Origin: Bemisia tabaci
Lineage: Eukaryota; Arthropoda; Insecta; Hemiptera; Aleyrodidae
Assembly: GCF_918797505.1 (NCBI RefSeq)
Contig: NC_092797.1
Location: 23,201,372 to 23,265,371 of the forward strand
Reading direction: 5' to 3'
Length of the DNA stretch: 64,000 bases
Positions 56,229-64,000 of the stretch are shown here, piece after piece. The translations under genes and the position numbers were made by a program. A model generated the notes under the pieces. It saw only the letters and a program-made list of their open reading frames with translations, had not been told where the DNA came from and did no database searches. How positions within the stretch are numbered: position 1 is the first letter of the stretch; each line of letters opens with the position of its first letter.

Positions 56229-56761
56229 ATGCCGTGCTAAGGAAAAACGCCGTATGGGCAGGCCCGGATTTACCTTTTTAGCGCTCCTAGGCAAATCTGA
56301 CAATCGCGCCCCTCGCAGAACGGACGACCGTACGGGGGGGGGGGGGGGTTCCGGGGGTCCTCTCCCGGCAAATTTTTAAAATTGGACATTTGATTAACGC
56401 AACATAAAGCTACTTTATTTAGGTTATTTCAGAGAAAAAAATCTATAATCCTTGACAAAGCATGCTTGGGTTTCAAAATTTTGCGCCCCTAGGCAGCTGC
56501 CTAGGTCTGCCTTGTGAGAAATCCGGGCCTGAGTATGGGCCTTCAGGCGTTGACAAATTTCCTTGATAAAACGCGAATTTTCTGGTAAATTTATGAATAC
56601 TTCCCTCCCAATTTTTCAGAGAATATAGTTTTCAATTTTACCGGAAGATTCTGAAAATTTGAAGGAAAAATATTCCTAACTTTCCTGAAAAATAAACAGT
56701 TTACCGAAAGAAATTTGGCATCTCTCGAACGTTTATATGGCGTTCTTCCTTAGCACGGTAG
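56229..56761. mobile_element. Family A MITE, copy 12, interrupted by a hAT element
   Basis: The left end 'atgccgtgctaaggaaaaac' stops after 'cgccgtatggg' and resumes at 56532 with the same letters. Right end 'ccttagcacggtag'. Flanks TACG/AACG (3 of 4). Confidence 0.92.
56259..56531. mobile_element. Short hAT element inside an A MITE
   Basis: CAGGCCCGGATTTACCTTTT and the complement of 'tgagaaatccgggcctg' form the ends. The flanks CGTATGGG/AGTATGGG (56251-56258, 56532-56539) match at 7 of 8, as for an 8-bp hAT duplication. It contains a run of 15 G at about 56334-56348. Confidence 0.92.
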
Positions 56762-56957
56762 AACGGAAACAACCAACGATTTCGGAGTCAGCCTGAAGAG
56801 GTTGCATTTTGTGGAATCCCTGCGCGTTGGATTTAAAGTGGAATTGGTGTAACTTTTTGAAAAATATCTTGAATCGTTTACACCATTTTTAAATGTTTTT
56901 CACCTTCCTTAGCCTACTCACAGAGAGAGAAATTTCAACACCAAGTTTGGTTAAGGT

Positions 56958-57396
56958 GATTCGATGGATGCCATATTTTGTGTCAAAACGATATGCGATA
57001 TATTGCATCGATTGGTTCCATTTTTGCAGCCACTCGTCATTTTTCTTGAATTATGAGATCACAATTCTGTTGCCAAGAGACTAAATAATTCACTTATCAA
57101 TTTTGACAAAGAAATTCAACGTATTAAAGGCGTGGGTTTTTTAGAGAAAAAATATCGCATTCGAGTGCCGTTTCGATATCAGTATCGAATGCTATATTTT
57201 TCCTCTAAAAAAACCGCGCCCTTAATATGTCAACTTTATTTTTCAAAATTGATAAGTGAATTCTTCGATATCCGGGAAACACAATAGCGATCTCAAAATT
57301 CGAGAACAATGACGAGTAGCTGAAAAAATGGAGCCAATCGATGCGATATATATAGCATGTCCTTCTAACACAAAATATGGCCTCCATAGAATCACA
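56958..57396. mobile_element. Element Y: full-length palindrome of about 440 bp
   Basis: The left arm ('gtgattcgatggatgccata', 'gcgatatattgcatcgattg') pairs with the right arm ('caatcgatgcgatatata', 'tatggcctccatagaatcac'). The centre is a second tight hairpin (57131-57236) with 'gcattcgagtgccg' and 'atcgaatgc'. The 63- and 60-codon frames on opposite strands are mirror images. Confidence 0.85.
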
Positions 57397-58336
57397 TTAA
57401 TAAGAGTAAAACATAATAATCCTAGCCCTCGGTTGAGAATTTCAAGAGATAATGGGAGCTAGTTTTCAATCAAAAACGAGTGAAGAATGCCAACGTCGCA
57501 ATCAGAGAAGTGCATTCATCCGGTCTCTCCATTGTTTTCTGCGCTGAATTCACCGCAAACTGCACCAAAATCAACACAAAATTTGTGTTGATTTGCGTCT
57601 AGATTTGAAATTCAAAATCTTAATAGACCTTAATCAGTATCTCCAATATATCTCTCTGTCTCACCCAAATCAAAATCACCCCCAAAATTTGAGTCATAGA
57701 TGCAAACACACATTGATAAGAGTCACGTAGCCTCACTAAACTCACTATAGAAAATTGTGTAATTGATATATAATTTTCATCCTCCACGGTAGACTAGATT
57801 TTCATGAACGAGTTCAGCTCGCTGAATCAGAAAATTCGGTCTCTACTCGTACTCTGAAGTTGATTTCGTAATCCAGAGCTTTTGAACACGTTTCAATATC
57901 CTCCTCAAGTTCTGAGCATAATCTCTTTTAACTGTTCGGTCCGAAGTTATCCTGCTTTTGACATGATACGGAGTGTTTCCCCGAATGGTTATGTTCGCTT
58001 GTTTCGCTCCACGTTTATGCGAGGATTAGAGCGTGTGTGTTCTGCATAAATATCCCTTCTTTTGTTATACTGCCTTTTCAAAGTGTGCCAAACGCATCGC
58101 GCTTCGTATGTGTGCCAGTGTGTGCTATGTATGTGTGATGGTAATTTTATGGATTTCCAAAAATGCTTAAAAGTCCGGACTAGCCTAAGAAATGTAACTT
58201 TGTGATGTGTCTGATGACTTACAAACGCGCCAAACTCGATTTAGTTTCAATCTCAAGAGCAAAGAGATTTGGAATACATTTTTCTCTTCCATCGACTCGA
58301 TCCACTGTGCGACGCCAGACAACACGGGGACGTATT
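57397..58336. other. No gene resolved; K remnant near 58296
   Basis: 'tcgactcgatccactgtgcg' at 58296 matches a K end plus flank. Otherwise no feature. A small palindrome 'caacacaaaatttgtgttg' lies at 57573. Confidence 0.45.
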
Positions 58337-58589
58337 CTGCCGTGCTAAGGAAGAACGCCGTATGAGCCTTCAGACGTTGTCAAGTTTCCTCCGAAAAAAT
58401 CCGAGTTTATTGGGAAAAGTGTGAATATTATTTTCCAACATTTTCAGGCAATTTTTCACGCAATTTAATCTAAAATATCTGTAAGTTTCAAGGAAAAATA
58501 TGCATACATGTTGTCAAAAATACTTGTTTTATCAAAGGAAATTTGGCAAATCTCGAATGTTTATGCGGCGTTCTTCCTTAGCACCGCAG
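58337..58589. mobile_element. Family A MITE, copy 13
   Basis: CTGCCGTGCTAAGGAAGAAC and 'cttccttagcaccgcag'. Perfect duplication TATT (58333-58336, 58590-58593). Confidence 0.95.
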
Positions 58590-58837
58590 TATTGTGAGCT
58601 ACCAGCAGCAAGTAGTTCTTGGCTCCGTCGTTCCTCCTCAATAGTGCGCCTCTTGCCTTGCTTCCGATTGCTGACAAACTTTCCTCGCAGACGCACATCG
58701 TTCGGCAAATTAACAGCCCAGTGACAAATGGGTCGGCCTCGTCAGATGTGTTGAACTTCAAATTGGCCTCGTGAAATGATCCTCAGCGACGGGTCGTCAG
58801 CCCGATGTTTTACTCGGTTAAATGTGCAAGAACTGCT

Positions 58838-59093
58838 CTGCCGTGATAAGGAAGAACGCCGTATGAACATTCTAGAGTCGCAAAATTTCCTACTATGAAA
58901 TGTTCATTTTTGAGGAAAGTTATGAATGTTATTTTTCCTTGAAATCTTCATGAACTTGAAGGTGAAATTGCGAGCAAAAGTATCTGAAAATTGGGAAGAA
59001 AGTATTCATAAGTTTACCGTGAAATTCGTGTTTTATCAAAGGAAATGTGGCAACGCCTGGAAGTTCATACGGCGTTTTTCCTTAGCACGGCAG
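58838..59093. mobile_element. Family A MITE, copy 14
   Basis: 'ctgccgtgataaggaagaac' and 'ttccttagcacggcag', with perfect duplication TGCT (58834-58837, 59094-59097). Confidence 0.95.
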
Positions 59094-59594
59094 TGCTGGA
59101 TATCCTCAAAAGCGGCAACTTGGTACAAGCTGTTGATCTGCGTAGCTCATTTTTCTTACTTTAGCCTCTTCTCCCTCATAAAAACACATCTTAATCGCTC
59201 CTCCTTTCCTGATCGTTCACCTCCTTATCGTTTAATCTTCCCGATTCCAGCCCGCCTTCTTTTCGGTACGTTCCATAATCTATTTAACTGGCCATCAGCC
59301 TGAGAATCCCACACCGGCGGCGCACTCCAGGGTGTCGCGGGCCCTTAAGACTGATGCTCCTCGTGTGAGATGGTAATGAGAAATCCAAGGCAAAGTCATC
59401 ATTTACTTGGAGATTTGTTCGATCTTTCATCGAAGGACGAGGAAAAGGGATGTCGATTTCATTTAAAAAATGGCAACTGCACCTCATTCGGAAATTTGGA
59501 GTTAGGAGGAAAGCCAGGCAATCTTGATTCGTGAAGTTGAACAGCCGTGCGCTCAAGGGAAATGTTAGCCCCGTAGCCCTAGTGTCTTTGAAAA
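59094..59594. other. No gene resolved
   Basis: Frames of 125 codons (plus, beginning within the A element) and 90 codons (minus) overlap, with no recognisable domain. Confidence 0.4.
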
Positions 59595-59783
59595 TTTGAA
59601 ATAGAGAAGTTTAAAAGTGATTTCGTTTGTTATTTCGTGGAGTTTCCTTTTCAAAATATCTCTCGTAATTAAAATTTTGATGAAATAAACATCCAAGTTT
59701 GCAATTTTAGTCAAAAAATTCATGCAGAACCTCCTCTGATAGCTCGTTGCACTGTACGGAGCTCTTCCTTAGCACGGTAGAGC
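59595..59783. mobile_element. Partial K element joined to an A end fragment
   Basis: 59595-59755 follows the right part of family K ('gatgaaataaacatccaa', 'attcatgcagaacctcctct'). It abuts 'gctcttccttagcacggtag', the right end of an A element. The rest of that A copy is absent. Confidence 0.7.
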
Positions 59784-60375
59784 AGTTATAACAAATCTCA
59801 GTTTTCACGGAGGCAACCTTGCATAATTAACCTACCGATGGGTGGGCGGGAAATCAACGCCTAACTCTATCGAGGGTCCTCATTAAGGCAATACTTTACA
59901 CATTTTATGTCAAGTCGTCACGTAAAGATTCGTTTCCAACATGATAATATTAAACATCAACCTCTGACGATGGATGCCAGAATTTAAAATTGACGGTAAT
60001 TCAGTGGCAATATACCAAAGACGTTACACGTCTTGCATTTGAATAGTTAATTAGGTACACGCATTAGATAGTTAAACTGAAAAGTCTTGCCTTACACGCA
60101 TGTTGATTTGTTTATCCAGTTGATAAGCATTTCGAACCATACGAGTCCATTCTCATAGCACTAACTGCACTTTCAACTTTTTCTTAAACTTTTTGCGGGA
60201 TTGTTCTATTTCACTTTTACAGTTTTTTGTTATAATAATGCTAATGATGAACTCGTATGGTCCGAAATGTATATTCAGTAGACAACAATATAAATGGTTA
60301 ACAAACATGAGAAAGCAAGAATTATTCTCATTTTAATTATCTACTAATAACACGCAAAATGCGCTATTCCACGTA
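59784..60375. other. No gene or repeat resolved
   Basis: AT-rich. 'tttcgaaccatacgag' (60129) and 'ctcgtatggtccgaaa' (60251) form an imperfect inverted pair. Confidence 0.4.
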
Positions 60376-60684
60376 CACGGAGAAAAGAACTTCGTGCGTG
60401 GGACCCGAAGTTAAGGTCACATGGATCTCTGAAGTTTTCGGATCACGTAACTAAAAACTTGAGGTCCAGCTGCCGAAGTTCGGGTCAGACATCGAGGCAC
60501 TTCGGTAAGTACCGGAGTACTTCAGATAAGTGACCCGAACCCTTCGGTATTTATCGAAGTACTGCAGAATGTCCGACCCGAACTTCGGCAGTTGGACCTC
60601 AAGTTTTTAGATACGTGATCCAGAAACTTCAGAGATCCATATGACCTCAACTTCGGGTCCCACGCACGAAGTTTTTTCTCCGTG
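60376..60684. mobile_element. CAC...GTG-type hairpin with CGAAGT-rich arms
   Basis: CACGGAGAAAAGAACTTCGT at the left and 'acgaagttttttctccgtg' at the right. The 100-bp arms carry repeated 'gacccgaacttcgg' words. The flanks (ta/ac) do not match. Confidence 0.83.
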
Positions 60685-60693
60685 ACACGTACT

Positions 60694-60892
60694 CTGCCGT
60701 GCTCAGGGAGAACGCTGTACGAGCCTTCAGGCGTCGCCAAGTTTCCTTCTATAAAAACCAAATTTACTGGGTGAATTTTGAAACAATTTTCCAAAGTTTT
60801 CAGGCAATTTTGTTCTCAATTTAACCTATAATATCAGAAAATTTCAAGGAAAAATGTGCTTGAATGTCGTCAAAAATATATGTTTCATCAAG
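60694..60892. mobile_element. Family A MITE, copy 15, right end lost
   Basis: Left end 'ctgccgtgctcagggagaac'. The sequence follows the family to 'tgtttcatcaagg', where element M begins. No right terminus is found beyond M, so the end was deleted or replaced. Confidence 0.85.
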
Positions 60893-61412
60893 GTACGAAT
60901 TTAAGCATTCTGATACATGATATTTGACCAAAATGTCACGTAGAACACGATTCGCGCACTGAAAATTACTAAAACTAACTCCTAACGAAGATATTAACAT
61001 TTTTATTTTACATTGGTTACGGGGAATTTGAACTGCCCGCTCACAAGAAACTCAAAGCTCTACGTGAGTCAAAGCGCGCACTACAACGGTTTCAGTAAGC
61101 TTCTCCGTCGAGCAATTTTCATGTCTCACCATGTGTTGTTCAAACTATAAGCAATTTGCTATAACTGAGCCGAAGTGTCAAAATTGAGTTTGCCAGATTT
61201 TTATATCGCAAAGACTATCATGGTACGTTTAGCGCGCGATGTGACTCGCGTAGAGCATTGAGTTTTCATGAGCAGGAGGTTTGAATTCACGCATCAACAA
61301 ACATTAAATATCATCGTTAGGCGTAGATTTCAGTAATTTACGTTGTGCGCATCGTGTTTAACGTGAAATTTTGGTCAAGAAACATGTATCTGAATGCTGA
61401 AATTCGTACCTT
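60892..61412. mobile_element. Element M: 520-bp inverted-end element
   Basis: 'aaggtacgaatttaagcatt' and 'gatacatgatatttgaccaa' at the left are inverted at the right ('ttggtcaagaaacatgtatc', 'aatgctgaaattcgtacctt'). The inner arms include 'ctcacaagaaactcaaagct' versus 'gagcattgagttttcatgag'. Single copy here. Confidence 0.83.
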
Positions 61413-61420
61413 GTCTGGTC

Positions 61421-61695
61421 TAGAGTACCTATATTGAGAGAGAATGGCCACTGGAGTTACCACCTCTGATTGGCTCAGCCATCTTAGGCTGAATGGAGCC
61501 CTTAGGACCCAAAAATGGCGGACGCCATAAAGTTAATGTAATGCAAAATGATTCAAAATGTAGTTGTCTTTGCTTGTCGTAACGAGAACTTTACCCAAAT
61601 GCACTATTGCGACTTTTTTACATATTTTTAAGGCTAATCGTGTGCAATTTTTGAGAAAAATGATCTTAGATGCAGTAAGGTTGGCAGCAAGTGCT
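61421..61695. mobile_element. Family N element, copy 1, right part missing
   Basis: Starts TAGAGTACCTATATTGAGAG and follows copy 2 closely to 'gcagcaagtgc', where copy 2 begins directly. The two are therefore head-to-tail with a 275-bp offset. Contains CCCAAAAATGGCGGACGCC. Confidence 0.88.
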
Positions 61696-62103
61696 TAGAG
61701 TACCTATATTGAGAGAGTATGGCCACTGGAGTTACCACCTCTGATTGGCTCAGCCATCTTAGGCTGAATGGAGTCCTTAGGACCCAAAAATGGCGGACGC
61801 CATAAATTAATGTAATGCAAAATGACTCAAAATGTAGTTTTCTTTGCTTATCGTAACGAGAAATTTAGCCAAATGCACTATTGCGACATTTTTACATATT
61901 TTTAAGGCTAATCGTGTGCAATTTTTGAGAAAAATTATCGTAGATGTAGTAAGGTTGGCAGCAAGTGCGGTTGGTGATAACCGTCAAAAGTTGGCAATGA
62001 CCCCCCTCCCATCCACAAAAACCAAAACAAAGCACCGCCATTTTTGGGTCCTAAGCCTCTCCATGGGGCCCAGTGGCCATAGTCTCTCAATATAGGTACT
62101 CTA
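61696..62103. mobile_element. Family N element, copy 2, complete, TA flanks
   Basis: GAGTACCTATATTGAGAGAG and its inverse at the right ('tctctcaatataggtactc'), bounded by TA on both sides. The ends run on to 'atggccactgg' and 'ccagtggccat'. The TA pattern suits Tc1/mariner-like elements. Contains AAAATGGCGG in both arms. Confidence 0.9.
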
Positions 62104-62926
62104 TAGTGGTCCATTCTGAGTTTGGCGTTGTGGGGATGGTTTCCCTATAATTCTCCGAAGAACAATCATGATGGAGCCAGAAAAAATCACGAGAAGTTTC
62201 CCCAGAAATAAACTAATTATGCTTCCTTGTGTAAATGAAATAGGATGGAAAATTCGGACCGTCATGAATTAGCATGCGTATCTCTGAAGTTTTGCCGTTC
62301 GCGTTATACCGATCCCATTTCCTTTAAACCGTGCGTTCACTCTGGATTCTTTAAGAACTTCTGGGTTTTTATCGCGGAAAAAGTTGGGAGGCGCCAGAAA
62401 ACAAGGCACCGAGAAAGTTCACATTCACTTCATTTCCACGCTGAAAAATGTAGGGACCGCGACTCTTTCCGCTTTCCTCCAATCTGCAAGTTAGAAAAAT
62501 TAAAGTTATTCTCTCTCCTTATTGTTCCTCTTTTAATGCGAGTTTTCCCCCGGCCGAAGTTTTAGCAAATACTGTTGCATGGCAGACCAATGTTTATCGA
62601 CTGTTTAATTGCGAATTTCCACTTTCAAATCTGACTCGTGCTGAGGTTCCGTAGTCTGTTTGAGTAGTTGGATCATTAATGTTCGGTTCTAAAATCCAAA
62701 TGCGCAGTTGTTAAAGTGTAAAAATGGTGATAAGGATACAATGAAAGAAAAGTTGATTCACACTTCCAGACATAATAAGATCCCCTCGCAAACGGTATCT
62801 ACAAAACCCTCTTTTTCCTATTTTGAAAAGTCATTCCTGCAAAATTTTGGATAACAAGATCGCAAAATTATATAAAATAGGGGGAAAAAAACAATTAATC
62901 AGAAAGTAAGATCACGCGTAACTGTA
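62104..62926. other. No gene resolved
   Basis: A 106-codon plus frame (62245-62565) is basic, with no recognisable domain. No repeat match. Confidence 0.4.
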
Positions 62927-63120
62927 CACGGAAAAAACTATGCAGTGGTGAGCACTAACTTTTTTTTATCAAATAGAGCCAGCTCGTATATGGCAGTGGC
63001 GTTGAGCCCTAAAACTTTGGGGTCCAGCCCTACAGAATGTAGGACTCTGCAGTACTGCCATATCAGCTGGCTCCATTTGATCTAAACAGTTAGTGCTCAG
63101 CACTATATCATTTTTCCGTG
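62927..63120. mobile_element. G-related CAC...GTG hairpin MITE
   Basis: CACGGAAAAAACTATGCAGT at the left and 'atatcatttttccgtg' at the right. The inner arms 'gtgagcactaact', 'atagagccagc' and 'atatggcagt' are inverted. It shares terminal and subterminal sequence with G but has no tRNA-like segment. Confidence 0.87.
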
Positions 63121-64000
63121 CATTAATAAAAACTGTCCCCAGACGCGAAAAATTTGAAAAAACGTGTTCCAAACTACGCAAATTTCCCAGCATTTTGTTC
63201 TTTTCTTTTTTATTGTGAGCATCGTAATTTTCGAACAATTCTAACTCTCAGAACCTACATTCATACGCGCGCGACAAACCACATTACAGTCACTTTCCGG
63301 TCAAAGTATCACGAGCGCCATGTGACGTTTCAAAATTTCCGCCGCCATTTTATATGTTCACAAAGAATTTGTTTGACGAAGCTTTTCGAAAATTTCACTG
63401 AATTTTTCTGTGCTGCCGAAAAATTCAGTGGAATTTTCAAACAGATCCAACCAACAATTTCTCTGTAAAAAAGTAACGGAATTTTAACAATTTTAAAAAA
63501 AGTAATGAAAAGAACGGCGGAAATTTTGCAACTTCGCATGGCGCCTGTGATACTGTACGGACAAAAGGAGACGATATTAAGAGGCTGGCTCTTTTTGAAA
63601 TAATCAACAGCTGGAATTCCGGTGGTACAATATCTAACGTGACCAGGTTTAGGTGCACCCCTCAGAAGGGTTCCTGAAGTCAAGAGCACTACTAAAATAT
63701 ATAGTTTTTCGATATGCACTTAGGAACCTTACAGGAAACTTAGCCGTTTCCGGCACTGGAACTTCCCGGGAAACCATGCTCTTCGGTGCTCGACCAAAGA
63801 GGCCGAAAAGCAGATTCTTGGAGTTGATGTTTCCTTGTTGAAGGAGGAACAATATGTAAATGGTAATATTAGGGGGGAAAGCTCGTGGAACCGCTAAATT
63901 AAGATGTAGGGCAGGGTGTGTCGAGAGCTCTACTCATCCTCGCCTTAGCCCTGGGAAGGGATCGGGATCCCAGGTCGGCGGGCACGGCTGCTTTGTTGGA
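63121..64000. other. No gene resolved
   Basis: Overlapping frames of up to 129 codons (minus, 63330-63719) have no recognisable domain. No inverted repeat or copy elsewhere was seen. Confidence 0.4.

Noticed and set aside
63330..63719. 129-codon minus-strand gene with hydrophobic start
   Set aside because: Overlapping frames on both strands, no motif; considered chance.

Overview
The window reads as insect nuclear DNA with very few genes. No open frame exceeds 166 codons, none of the longer frames matches a protein family I recognise, and the sequence is packed with short non-autonomous DNA transposons (MITEs), many nested in one another. The commonest repeat has ends beginning CTGCCGTGCTAAGGAAGAAC; from memory, this and several other hairpin families here are abundant in the whitefly Bemisia tabaci. 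A hemipteran, probably a whitefly, is therefore my best guess. That is an inference and was not checked by search.

About 15 families with inverted terminal repeats can be defined by comparing copies inside the window. I name them by letter: A (CTGCCGTG ends, 4-bp target duplications, 14 elements plus an end fragment), B (CAGGGTGTCTAC ends, 5-bp duplications), E, G and relatives (CAC...GTG ends, 2-bp duplications, CACTA-like), F, H, I, J, K, N, P, Q, R, S, T, U, V and Y. Three hAT-like elements are also present; one has a perfect 8-bp duplication and one a 7-of-8 match. The only recognisable protein relic is the C-terminal tail of a non-LTR retrotransposon polymerase near 20.6-20.8 kb.

Layout: 0-13 kb holds scattered B, J, K, U, E, H, I, R, A, F and V copies. 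13.2-15.1 kb is a dense A cluster, including one A element carrying three other insertions. 15.5-20.3 kb holds H, E, hAT-like, V and P copies. 20.4-23.2 kb has a possible signal-peptide exon, the retrotransposon relic and a tandem F pair. 26-38 kb has A, S, R, T, J, E, V, K and other copies plus a possible 57-bp internal exon at 35.2 kb. 38.1-41.6 kb holds two large composite transposons, each carrying a near-identical G element with a tRNA-like pol III promoter. 42-50 kb holds J, I, Q, S, U and a 1.5-kb hAT-like element. 52-63 kb returns to A, K, CAC-type, Y, M and N copies.

The gene evidence is weak but worth testing. Three plus-strand segments (20470-20593, 35158-35214, 50157-50307) have good splice signals and can be read in one continuous frame, so the window may be mostly introns of one large gene. 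Otherwise it is intergenic.
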